From NCBI GenBank assembly GCA_015680685.1, contig MNCI01023974.1:138396-202395 (forward strand): a DNA stretch of 64,000 bases. The letters run 5' to 3'. The notes under the pieces were generated by a model that saw nothing but the letters and a program-made list of their open reading frames with translations, searched no databases and had not been told where the DNA came from. Shown here one piece after another: positions 20,620 to 32,019 of the stretch (within the stretch, counting starts at the first letter, position 1; each line of letters opens with the position of its first letter). The DNA comes from Gnetum montanum (lineage: Eukaryota; Streptophyta; Gnetopsida; Gnetales; Gnetaceae). The translations under genes were made by a program, and so were the position numbers.

Positions 20620-21800
20620 TGTACCTCCTCTAACTTAAGACATACTCTCTTCAAGTGAACCAAATGCTCCTCCTCACTGGAGCTATACATCAAAATATCA
20701 TCAAAGAAGATAATATAATACTTACCAATCAATTTCTTAAGAACATTATGAATTAACCTCATAACTATAGCAGGGGTATTTATGAGCCCAAATGAAATCA
20801 CTAATCACTCAAATAATCCATCCAAAGTCTTGAAAGTTGTCTTTCATTCATCATTATTTCTGATTTGAATTTGATGATATCCACTCTTCAAATCAATTTT
20901 GCTAAAAAGCTATACATTAGCAAGGACATTAATGATATTATTCATCCTTGGAATAGGAAACCTGTACCTCATTATTATCCTATTCATAACTCAAGAATCA
21001 ATGAACATTCTAAATTCTTCTTTGGCACAAGACCTGCTAGAACTACACAAGGTTAAATACACTCCCTTATAAAGCCATTTGCAACTAACTTCTCTCCTTA
21101 CCTTTGTAATTTAGGCCACTAATTTGGTACCATTTGATATGTCCTCTCATTTGGAATGGTAGCACTAGAAATGAAATTAATTTGATGCCAAACATTCCTC
21201 ATTGGTGGTAGTCCATCTAATTCCCCTTTGAACAGTTTGAAAAATTACTTCTTCAAGCCAAGCACACCTATTAGAAGTTCTATCTTCATGAAATCATGGT
21301 TAGAAGCAGTAGTTGATACAATCACAAAATCAAAACTAGCCTCATGATGTTTTTTAATATATTTCATCTCCCTAAGAAGAATTAAGGAAGTAGTAATAAA
21401 GTTTTTTTACCTTGTTCAACTATAATAGGAATCAACTCATGGATTTCATTCAATCTTAATACATTCCATATATTCCTTACTCCATCAAATTGAACATCAT
21501 TATAAACATTCCAAGGCCTTCCAAAAATTATGTTAGCCAGTTAATTGGTAGTACATCACATTTCATAACATCATGATAAATTCCAATTTTAAATTTCAAG
21601 GCACATTATTGTCTCACCTCTTGAGAGAAGTCTCTTAATAAGCAATGCTTCTTATAAGGTCTAAGATGAGGATTTGTTATTAAATTCAATTTAGAAATCA
21701 CCCTAGAAGAAATAACATTTTCTTAGGCTCCTTTATAAAAATAAAATGAATCCATTCCGCAATAATGAAACATATAGCCTTGATCCAAAACAACAATTTT
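20620..21800 (-). pseudogene. pol: Protease and reverse transcriptase N-terminal part of element C
   Basis: Sense is minus. The protease lies at about 21790-21410: VISSRVISKLNLITNPHLRP, YKKHCLLRDFSQEVR, KFKIGIYHDVMKCDVLPINW, then LEGLGMF; the D-S-G active loop has decayed to GMDSFYFYKG. RT follows (21060-20620): RYRFPIPRMN, LFSKIDLKSGYHQIQIRNND, the palm PFG region as ISFGLINTPAIVMRL, and an intact catalytic FFDDILMYSS at about 20700. The reading continues at 16277 after element D. The order protease-RT-RNase H-integrase and the protease wording fit a chromovirus-like gypsy element. Confidence 0.85.
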
Positions 21801-22079
21801 CTTAATGGATGATCTCATTTATTTGCATTTTCTATAAATGATCAAGAATTCAATTTAGAAACTTTCTTAAGTTTGGAAGCATTGGGATTACCTTTGTGAA
21901 GAGCTTACCTTGATGTCTCTTCCACCTCCATGGTTTGTACATCCTTGATCTTAGCTTCCTTGTGAAGTGGATATTCCCATTATTTGTCTTCTCATTCCTC
22001 ACATTTAAATCATTAAATCTTGGATGAGTTATTGCCTTGACCTTTTTCTTATTTACCTTAGTCCATCTTGGCCTTTCTA
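21801..22079 (-). other. gag-protease linker of element C
   Basis: Degraded sequence between the gag and protease blocks of C on the minus strand. I see no zinc knuckle that I can support. Confidence 0.35.
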
Positions 22080-22870
22080 TTTACATCATCCTTCTCGTGC
22101 TTCTTATCATGTCTATCATCTTTTTTTTTTAAATTTTGACTTAGATCCCTTCTCTGATTTGGATCCTTTATCCTTTCCTTTTGAAGCTTGTTTGCTTCTA
22201 CTTCCAAATCCACTGAGTTTCATTTCTACCTTGAGTGACAAATCATAAGCCTCATAAAGGGTTTAAAACCCATAGAATGACAACTCTTGATGATATGCCA
22301 TCTTAAGACCTTTAAGAAAGATTTAATCCTATTCATATTTCTTCTAGTTTGCCTTAGCTAGATGGAATGGTTTGTAAAATTCAAGTAAAATTCATTGACA
22401 TATTTATCTTCTTGTCTAAGGAATTTCAATTTTATGATTATCTATTGTCTTTGCTGAGATTTTTCAAATGTTCTTCTTAACATGTATTTCATCAAATTCT
22501 AATCTCTAACAAGTTGACCATTTTTCCTCTCATAACTTTGGGATGTTTTTCTTTATTAATTCAAAGTAATACCTTGTAATATAGTTTTAGAGATTAATAC
22601 TCTCAATTGATTTGGTACCTATTCTAACTCAAAATACTTGTGAAGTGCCTTTAGCAAACTTGCAAAAGCATTGGTGTCATCTACATAGTTGAAAGTTTTT
22701 ATCTCTACATAAGGAAATCTTGTAGCATTTTTGAATGCTCTAGCAAGCCTTGATTTATCTTCATCATCAAGATTTTCATGAGAATAAGTAGATGTCTAAA
22801 ATGAAGTTCTTGGACCTTTGACATGAAGACTTGGATTCCCCCCTTCTAGAATCCTAGGGTGATGAATTCT
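22080..22870 (-). pseudogene. gag: Gag of element C
   Basis: Sense is minus. Visible are LDDEDKSRLARAFKN-like wording (in part out of frame), FPYVEIKTFNYVDDTNAFAS, LLKALHKYFELE, a Lys-rich RRTFEKSQQRQ block, LKFLRQEDKYVNEFY, LKGLKMAYHQEL, LYEAYDLSLKVEMKL, and a basic tail (SKGKDKGSKSEKGSKSKFKK). These follow the gag of element D block by block. The first residues and the 5' LTR and primer site of C are missing, because the family-A LTR begins at 22903. Confidence 0.75.
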
Positions 22871-22902
22871 CACACTTTTATAGCTAGAATGTTCTTCCTC
22901 CT

Positions 22903-23802
22903 TGATGAATCATTGTTTTCATGTAGTGTCGATGTGCATGCATTGACATAACATCATTGACACATATGAATCAATGCATTTGCTTCAACACCTACTTATC
23001 AATGTGTATCCATCGATGCATGAAAAGATTAGCCAATGCACATGCATTGATGGAGTGTCTAGTCTTGCCTAGATAAATGCACCTACCCACTACATTTATG
23101 ACATCATTTATTTTAGTAGCATATCAAAGCTCTTACAATATGTTCCCATAACAATTATAATATTTTCTAAGTGCCTACAGTAGGAGTTGAAAAGTGTATA
23201 GACCTTTCTTCAAAGACTGATGTACCTAGACACTTTGGTGTGAACGTTAATAAAGAAGAACTTCTTGATAAACCTTGCAACCCTTGGAATTAGCATAATG
23301 TTTACTTTAATGCACATTATTGTTATGCAATTTACACTCATGCACATTAATTAATTAGTTGAATATGAATAATTAATGCACATAAGTATGGTCACCTTGA
23401 GCAAATATTAACACATGGTAATCCCAGCAGCATTTATGCATGTTAACCTAGTAGTGTTGAGGCCTGTTTAGGATGTGTATAACAAGTGGGAATGGATGCT
23501 TATGTTAGGATTAGCTTAAGGCATTAGATAGTTACTAGATTGAATAACATTTAATCACTTTATTTCACACTTAGGATAAATAGATAAAAATATAAAAGTT
23601 ATACATATCATGTGCCTCAATTACACTTAACCATACCATTGTACCTCCACAAGTGGAACTAAGGAGACACCGATCATGTTCTTAAGTTCACCACCTAGAT
23701 GATGTGTACTTATAGAGCTAAAGTCTATGGAATTTGACCAGATTACTTAGTGAACATTGGTGATTTATAGGGTTGGGCATAGGGACTACTTACTACTCAT
23801 CA
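22903..23802 (+). repeat. 5' LTR of A1 (900 bp)
   Basis: TGATGAAT start, TACTACTCATCA end. U3 begins with an array of TCAATG / CATTGA words (about 22920-23060), followed by a decayed TATA (TAGATAAATG, near 23071). A GGTTGGGCATAGGGACTAC block near the 3' end matches the GGTTGGGTGTAGGGGTACC block of other family-A LTRs. Inserted into the front of the gag of element C. Confidence 0.85.
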
Positions 23803-23822
23803 TTAGTGTCATTGCTAGGGAC
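23803..23822 (+). other. Primer-binding site of A1 (tRNA-Asp type)
   Basis: TTAGTGTCATTGCTAGGGAC directly follows the LTR. It equals the known plant TGGCGCCGTTGCCGGGGA-type site apart from transitions and one gap-free change. This fixes the + orientation. Confidence 0.8.
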
Positions 23823-23948
23823 TTTAGTTAGTTACATGTACTTTTTAGATGTTAGTGAAATCACTTTATGACATTCTAAAGAAATTAAAGCTAAAATCAT
23901 TAATATAACAAAGAATTCCCAAAAGAAAGTTGTTTCCTAAACACTAAC

Positions 23949-26270
23949 ATGGCTTCTTCTTATAGGGAAGAATCTCCACCACCATTCATGGACAATTCTA
24001 ATCCAAGGCAAGAAGGCCCAAAATCACCCATACCTAACGAATGCAAAGTGATTTATATGCATTTGGATGAGTACACTCCAGATTTTGCCTTCATCATTGA
24101 CCAATTTGAAAAACTATGGTGGAGGAACATGGAGGGTAACATCATGTTACCTCCCAATCGATCAGTTCTTGCAATGCTACTACATAATCTCATGAGATTA
24201 GGCATTGTAAGAATCAATGGTAAAAATGAGGTGCAAGATCATGTCTACTGAGATTATCATCCCATAGAGGCATAGAGAAAGAAAGATTAGTAGATGAAAG
24301 CTTAAAATGAGGTATCAAAAGAAAAATAGTTCACAAACCTCCTATTCCTATTGGACCAAAAGGAAGGGAAAAACCTCTTCTCTAGAACTTCTTAATACAC
24401 TGACTCTCCTCCTCTCCTTTATGAGACCCTTAATTAGTGTCTACAGTTCATTGTAGATAACCTTGGTTCTAGGAGGAACATATCCCATGATCATGGAACC
24501 TTAAAGGAAGGGGGTCAAGGTAGGAACAATGATAAGAATCACAATAACAACAAACATGGTGATCGTGGTAGGGACCAAAGAAGAGGGAGTAGCAAGCACT
24601 GTTCTAGTGTTGGCATCATCCTCATCATCTTCCTTCTCCAACTCCAACTAAAGTCATAGGGGAAGAAACTATGATGGTGGTGACTAGCAAGACAAATATG
24701 ATCATAGATCCCACTAAAATAGTAGAGAATAGGGATGTGGGCAATCAAGGGAGTCCTACCACAAAGGAAGAAGGGATAGTAGAGGAAATCTAAGCATCAT
24801 GGCCATTACATGGGCCATAACTATGATGAGCCTCTTCTTGCTACCAAAAACATGTTAAAATATAAGGATACCAACAAGGCACATGAAGGATAGCTAGATT
24901 AAATGGTTGGACATGAATAATATTCATAAGTTTAAAGGGGGATATAATTCTAATCCACAGAATCATCTCCAACCCTTTCACGATGCATGTACCTTACAGA
25001 ACATAGAGAACAATTAAATTTGTTCCCTAGGACACTCATCAAGGAAGATGAAAGTTGGTATTAGTCCTTGGAACCAGAATTAATCTGATGATGGAGTACA
25101 ATGCTTGAATTTTTCAATGAAAAATATCAGATGTACTCCCAAGTGTCTAACTTGAGAATGTAGATCCAAGGTTGGAAATAAGGCACACATGAGTCCTTAG
25201 ATGTCACCATGAATAGGTATTACTCTTTGTTGCACCAATGTCTAGGCCATAGCTATTCTCAAAGGGAACAAATAAACCATATCATGGATGGGCTCCAAAT
25301 AGAAACAAGGAGAACTCTTGGGGTCTATGCCCAAGGGAGGCTTTTAGAGATAAGGGCTCATCAAATCTAAAGGCTAATTAAGTAGGTGGCTAAGGAAGGA
25401 AGTGAGTTGAGGAAAAGGGGAAGTACAAAGGAGTATAATAGCGATCCTTCCATTTGTAAAATGGAGGTCTAGTTTTGTAACAATGAGGAGGAGGCATCAC
25501 TTAATGAGGTGGTGTAACCGAAAACCTTGCCAATACCAAAATCTATTTCTGAAATATTGGCCAAGTTTGATAAAATGTGGAATTTTCTTGAATGAAGAAT
25601 TTCAAATGTCTCTAAGGATTACTAAGGAATACAAAGAGCAAGGAGGTAGTGGTTGTGACAGAAGAAGACAAAAGGAAGCTGAATGTACCCATCAAAAGGG
25701 TAAGGGCAAAGTTGTTGCAGTGGATGATGGGTGTCACATTTGCCAATATGAACATACTAAGGGATGTTACCTAATTGTGTTACATTTGTAGGAATCTAGG
25801 GTGTATGCTTTGAATCCTTAATTGGAAAAATGGTAAGAACCCAAGAGGTTTTCTTATCCTCACTACAACTATCGGCAGTTTTACCAACAAGCCTACTATC
25901 TGAGTGGAGTGCCACATTAACCTCACGAGCAGTACTAGTAGTGGCAACAACCACAGTCATGGGGAAGGCCATCACCAAGGTAGCAATACCCTTATTGCTA
26001 GCTAGATTCATACGAATACTATATTCAGTAACCCATTTCTTCATGTGACTCTTCTAGTCACACTTCTTTCCAACATCACTACTACCCTCCTGAATATTAT
26101 AAAGCACCATCTCCAAAGGAGGGGGTTCCCATTTTCCTATTACCCTTCTCATGTTTCTAACTTTGCACCCCAATCCTCAACTCTTTTGCCACTTGCTCCA
26201 CCTATGTAGGGTGAAATACCAACCTAGCCACAATAAAGAAACACCATAAGGGCTTTGAATTTACAACCAA
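23949..26270 (+). pseudogene. gag: Gag of A1 (Athila-like) with short-spaced zinc knuckle
   Basis: From ATG 23949 (MASSYREESPPPFMDNSN). The capsid part lies at 24900-25400: LNLFPRTLIKEDESWY, MLEFFNEKYQMYSQVSNLR, SLDVTMNRYYSLLHQCLGH, then THHIMDGL-like wording and GVYAQGRLLEIRAHQI, as in Athila/Tat gag (MEQF..RF, Y.LL..CP.H, FY.GL, L....EG). A knuckle at 25732-25766 reads CHICQYEHTKGC: only three residues separate the second Cys from His. A Tyr/Pro/Gln-rich tail follows (WQQPQSWGRPSPR, HHYYPPEYY). Stops and frameshifts are many. Confidence 0.75.
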
Positions 26271-26459
26271 CCCCCCAATCGATTGGTTCTAATACTAAGC
26301 CTTAAAAAAACTCTTTTTTAGAACCAACAGTCCTACCAAGCCTCTACGAACACCTATGGCTACTAACCCTACTTCTTCTCCTTTCTCCTCCACAATTTCA
26401 TTCAAGATCCCTTCAAACCAATTGTCTTCCAAAGTGCATACTATAATGTTGACCCATGA

Positions 26460-28290
26460 AGTCACTAATTGGATAAAGGTCAACCATCTTCCTAGGAAGA
26501 GATTTGATCATGGGAGTCCCCTCATTTACTTGTAAATCACTAGAAATAAACCTTGAAATGCTCTTCTAGATTTAGGTTTTGGTGTTTATTTAATCTCACA
26601 GGAAATGTACAAAGCTTGGAACCTACCTCCAGTCAAGACTAACAACATTTACTTAACATTACCAGGTTCGTTCGTCATTGTCCCCTTGGGATTGGTGGAG
26701 GACATGGTGACCATCGTCTATGGGTGATCATATCCTGCTGACTTCCTAGTGATACGAGTGGATAACTATAAGGGGAACTTTCCTATCATTATGAGAAGAT
26801 CTTAGCTAAGTATGATTGATGCATGGTTGAAAACAAGAGACCTCTCCTTGGAGATCTCCAAGGAGAATGAATTTGTAAAGATAGAGAAAAAGCACATTTC
26901 ATGCATCACATACAGTGACATAGGGTGCCACTACATGTAGAAATTATGGATCATCAAAAGTAAAATACTCATAGCATGCAAGCACTATGTAGATGTCACA
27001 AAGGTTCAAACGTGCCTATATGTAGCAACCACAGAAAAGGAAGTCACCTAGTGACTGACAGCTAAAATAGAATGTAGTTCAAAATTATGCATGAAATAGA
27101 CTAAGAGCTTCACAAGTGCTTATATTGAAGGCATGGATGAACTAGAGAAAGTCTATCACCAGCTCTCCAAAGACCATGATGAAATCAATTAGGGAGTGTT
27201 GGAAATTTCTAAGAGCTTCAAACAAGAGCCCCTTGAGTTGAAGACTCTACTAGCTAAAATGGAATATGCCTTTCTAAACAATGGTAAGTCGATCATCATC
27301 AATGTCAATCTTTCTCTTGTATAGAAAAAGAAGTTGTTGGAAGTCATCAACGAATAACCAATAGCCTTTGCTTGGTCATATCATGAGTTGATAGGAATTG
27401 ACCCAAGGATATGCTAGCAGTAGATCTATACAAATTCCTTCATTAAACCAAAGAGGCATTTGCAAAAAAGCTCAGGCAAATCATTAAAGAGGATATTAAG
27501 TAACTCCTTAAGGTGGGGTTCATCTATCCCATTACAAATAGTGAATGGGTTAGTCTAGCTATGATCATGCCAAAGAAAGGTGAGAAATAAATGGTCTACA
27601 TTAATTTTAGGCTCTTGAACATGGCAACATTCAAGGATCATTTTCCTTTGCCATTTGTAGAATAGGTGTTAGAAACAATTTTAGGGCATTGCTATTACAA
27701 TTTTTTGGATGGTTATAGTGGCTATAACCAAATAAAAATAGCACCTAAGGATTAGGCCAAAACAACATTCACAAGTTCTTAGGGAACTTTCACATACAGA
27801 AAGATGCCTTTCAGCCTATGCAATGCCCTTGCAACATTTCAATGCCTTGTCCTTATCATCTTTTTATAGAAAATCAATAGTAGAGTGGAAGTCTTCATGG
27901 ATGACTTCTCCACCTATAGGGATATGTTTGAGCAAGCCCTAGAATGTTTAGAGTAAGTACTGAAAAGATGTATGGAGGTGAACCTAAAGCTTAACTAATG
28001 GAAGAGCCACTTGATGGTTCAAGAGGGCATTGTACTAGGGCATCAGATATCATAGAAGGAGATTGAGGTAGACTATGAAAATAAGAGTATTCCAAGGAAT
28101 AACCCAATAACCTAAAACTATCAAAGATGTAAGGTCATTCCTTGGCCACACTGGCTATTATTGGCACTTCATTGAGAACGTTTCTAAGATTACCAAACTA
28201 TTGGTGGAGTTAACAAAGAAGAGTCCTTCGTTTATCTAGACCTAGGAATGCAAACATGTGTTCCAACATCTTAAATAGAAGCTTGTAGAA
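26460..28290 (+). pseudogene. pol: Protease and reverse transcriptase of A1, first copy
   Basis: Protease: NALLDLGFGVYLISQEMYKA, VPLGLVEDMV, ADFLVIRVDNYKGNFPII. Athila proteases carry DLG rather than DSG, so the active loop is native here. RT: PLELKTLLAKMEYAFLNNGK, LLEVINE, AFAWSYHELIGIDPRIC, NFLDGYSGYNQIKIAPKD, KMPFSLCNALATFQCLVL, catalytic VEVFMDDFSTY at about 27890-27925, LKLN.WKSHLMVQEGIVLGHQ. Stops are frequent, many at Gln or Trp positions. The N-terminal RT block survives only in this copy; the second copy starts at the LDGYSGYNQ motif. Confidence 0.82.
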
Positions 28291-30015
28291 ACATTGATCT
28301 TACAAGCACCTAATTGATCTAGACCATTTCATATTATGATAGATGCATCCAATTATGTCTTAAGAGTCATGCTCACACATTTAGATGATCAGAAACATCC
28401 CTATTAAATCCATTGTGGGTGCATAGCTAAACTACACCACCACTGAGAAAGAGCTAAAGGCAATGATGTATGCCTTAGAGAAATTCAGGCACTATGTACT
28501 TGGATACAAGGTATTTGTGCACATGAACCATAGTGCAATTAGGTTTCTGATGAATAAACCAATGGCGAGCCCCTGTGTCATACAGTGGCTAGTAATCTTA
28601 CAAGAATTCAATTTAACCATGGTGGATAGGCAGAGAACTGAGAACATGGTAGTTGATCACTTATCTTGGTTATGATGGGAAAACAAAGAGGAGGAGAGCC
28701 CCCTTTCAAATCAATTTCTTAATGAACTCCTCTTTACTAGAGTTGTTACTAAAAGAGACCCTAAGAAAAACAACTGGTACAATGACATCCTCATCTACCT
28801 ACTCACTCAAGAGATTCCATAAGAGTGGGACAACAAAAAAAAATAATAGGTTCTTCACTAGGTCAAAAATTTTATGGAGATCAATGGTAACCTTTATATG
28901 GTTTATGTTGATGGCCTATTTTGATGGTGTGTTTCTGATGATGATCAATTATGCATTCTCCAAGATGCACATAAGGATCCTTTTGGGGACCATTATGCTA
29001 GGAGACGAATGATCATTAAAATCATCATGGTAGGGTATTATTGGCCTACACTTTTTAGGGATTCCCATTACTTCATCTGCTCCTATAATCTCTATCAACG
29101 TGATGGTAACATAATTGCTCATATGAAGGGGCCCCAACAATGGATCCAATCATTACAACCTCTCATCATTTGGGGTATCAATTTCATGGGGCCCATTACA
29201 CCCATGTCCAATGGGAAGGCATACATAATTGTAGGTGTTGACTATTATATAAAATGGGCAAAAGCTATGGCTGCCACCAACTACACATCCTCTACAACAG
29301 CTTGATTTGTATAATAACATGTTGTAAATAGGTTTGGGATGCCACATGCACATATTTTTTACACTGGAACTTATTTTATAGGCACCAAGTATTGGAAGCT
29401 CATGCAATGCTTGAGGGTTGAACATAAATTAACAACTCCATATCACCCCTAAGCCAATGGTTAATTTAGGGTCGCTAATTGGGAGATAACAAAAATAATA
29501 ACAAGAATCATTATTAAATGTAAAAGGGATTGGAGCTTCAAACCCAACAATGCCCTTTGGGCCTATCATTCCACATGGAAACGTTTTATTGGCTACTCTT
29601 CCTATGAGCTTGTGTACGGAAAATTACCAACACTTCCTATCCAAACAAAACTCTCTACAATTTCAATAGCTTATGACCTTAGCCCAGACCTAAACCTAAC
29701 ATAGAAAGAATGATTAATGAATCTCAACTTTCTGGATGAGAACTAACTAGTGACCTTATCATCCAATGAAGTACACGAGGCTTATGACAAGCAATGACAT
29801 GACCTTAGGATTAGGAAGGTGAAATTTCAACAGGAGATAAAGTTCTATACTAGAATTCCATGTGCGTGCCACAATAAACTAAGTTTCAAAAATTATGGAA
29901 GGGACCTTATATTATTTATAAAATCTATGTTTCATCCATGGCCATGCTAATTTACAAACTTGAAAGCCCAAGTAAAAAACTACTGGTTAACACACAACAA
30001 CTCAAGCCTTTCTAA
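28291..30015 (+). pseudogene. pol: RNase H and integrase of A1, first copy
   Basis: RNase H: IMIDASNYVLRVML, ELKAMMYALEKFRHYVLGYK, VFVHMNHSAIRFLMNK (Asp of the family's TDH is Asn), VVDHLS. Integrase: CILQDAHKDPFGDHY with the two His, FICSYNLYQ where the two zinc Cys of CxxC are partly replaced by Tyr, WGINFMGPITPMSNGKAYII (first catalytic Asp is Asn), IFYTGTYF (second Asp lost), HPANG-type block and NNALWAYHSTWKRFIGYSSY. The end reads LVTLSSNEVHEAYDKQ and ends near TQQLKPF. The active site is destroyed by several transitions; no fold outside the family is seen. Confidence 0.8.
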
Positions 30016-32019
30016 GAACCCAAGATAGCTAGTTACCATAACACCTCAACAAATGGATAAGCATACTCAATTTTTTAAATCTCCTCCTTCCAACTCAATC
30101 ATGGGGGATATGGTCATCCATGCTAAACCAATTAAATTGGCTACTCAATTTTTTCATTTTTCTATTTTTCACTCTTTTTATTTTACAATACTTTTAGTAC
30201 ATTTTTTTCTTGAGTATTTTATAATTTTTTCTATATTTTACCTTATTTGGTTTGCATTTTTATTATGAGTGTCTTTCTTTCTTTATTACTACCAGGACTT
30301 GATGCAACTGTAGATGCTAATTGATGGTGGTTTGTATTTCATAATGTTATTTGGTTGCAAATGTCTAGGTTTTATCTTTGAATTTTGATGTTGATAATTA
30401 AGACATTGTTTATTTTAATGATTAATAGGCAATGAGTCCACATCATTCACTAATCCACACAACTCTATGATGTTCCCTTGTTTTGGAAATATGAGGTCCC
30501 CTCTTAAATGCAACTTATAATGAACTTGTGACCTTTGTAGTTTCCAAACTTGGGATGGATTAAAAAGATAGATAAAGGTATGAATTTAAGGGGATTTGAT
30601 ACTTTTTTTACTTACCTACCCTCTAGGATGCATTAGTATCTTTACAAATTCTTTACCATTCCTATGTTCACCAATAATAGGAAGCTAAGTCTTTGCATGG
30701 TGTGGTTTCCATAAAAAAAAAGAAAAAAAAATTGGAAAAATGAAAATTCAAAGCACAACCCTTGGAATTAATAATGGGCTACTAGCACTAGTTATGGGGC
30801 TAGTAAGACATGTTGCCCATGCTTGAAGGAACCCCTCTAACTTAGGCCCTTCCCACTTCCTACTTCTCTTTTTTTCTCTCTTTGGAATGGTGATTGATCT
30901 GTGGGGATGATTTTGTGCCTTGGGGGATGAACTAGTATAAGAGTGTTAATGTGAAGTCACTAGAAGTGGTTGGTCTTAATTTGGACTAAGACTAGATTTT
31001 ATTAGGTGATATTAACCACAAAATCCATAAAGGACTTTGAGTGACCACGATACAGGACTCTATTCCACACTCTCTCATCCACCTATGCTTTCCATCACTC
31101 ACCTCACTACCTTTTCTCATGTTGTTTTAATGTCTTTGTTTGATATGGTCATAATTCTTTGGTGGTTTGGTCCTTAACTAACCATAACCATTAATCATCC
31201 ATGGGGCCTATGGACTCCTTTGTTCAAGGGCATGCAAGGGAATTAAGGGCATGAGCCCAATATGGGGAGGATCCACTTGCATATTCCTTGGTTGGGCTTG
31301 TTAAGTTCCTCTTCAATTAGACATTTTTGCTTTCAAATCTTCCACATTTCACATCAATTACATCCAGTTTACATTCCTTAATGAATACTTTCTAAATTAA
31401 ATCTCCTTTTTTATGCATATTCTTGCCCTCTTCAAGCATTCCATCATGTTGTTGGTTTTTTTAGGTTCCTATGAATTTCAATTTTATGTAAAAAAATATT
31501 TCTTTTTTCTTCATTTTCTAATGTTAAAAATTTTGCTCTACCATTGCATCAATGTGACCTCATTGACAGGACCTGATTGATGCAACATAAAAATTTTATA
31601 CATACCTACGGTACTTAGCAAATTTTTTGTTATTTTCCTTTAAACAAGAAATGATTTTTTACTCTTTATAGAGCATAGAACCTTCCAAAGCATATAACTT
31701 TCACACCACTTCTTCATTCTTGGAGCTACTAGAGGTGAGCTTTGCATTGTAGGGGCCAAAAACCTTAGGTTTCTAATGGAAATTTTTTTGAAATTTTTCT
31801 AAATCCAATAAAGTTTAATTAATAAAATACTATTAAAATCAATAATTCATTAGAGTTAAACCTTCCCAATGAACTTTGGTAGCTATCTAAATAAAATAAT
31901 ACTAAAATAATATTAAAATAATCAATCCACCATAATCACAACTTAGTCTAAGTGTAACTGATCAAAGGAGACATGGTATTAAACTATCTAAGTTACACAT
32001 CAAACATTAATCTTTGGCT
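30016..32019 (+). other. Noncoding spacer of A1 between pol and downstream ORF, first copy
   Basis: Long AT-rich spacer, homologous to 36571-38247 and 43400-44940. Landmarks shared by the copies: a T-rich block, an AATAGGCAATGAG string, TTTGCATGGTGTGG followed by an A-rich tract (30692-30741), GGGCTACTAGCACTAG, CCATGCTTGA, and near the end CTTAGGTTTCTAATGGAAA. The only special element is the word array at 31541-31604. No ORF of note. Confidence 0.6.
31541..31604 (+). promoter_or_regulatory. Internal CATTGA word array and TATA-like string upstream of A1's downstream ORF
   Basis: Four TCAATG/CATTGA-type words lie within 45 bases (CCATTGCATCAATG, CTCATTGACAGG, CTGATTGATG), followed by TTTTATACATA at 31594-31604. 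The stretch CTCATTGACAGGACC closely resembles CCCATTGACAGGATC in U3 of the family-A solo LTR (sense). It stands about 420 bases upstream of the first recognisable codons of the downstream ORF. A promoter role is inferred from the parallel in element B. Confidence 0.42.
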
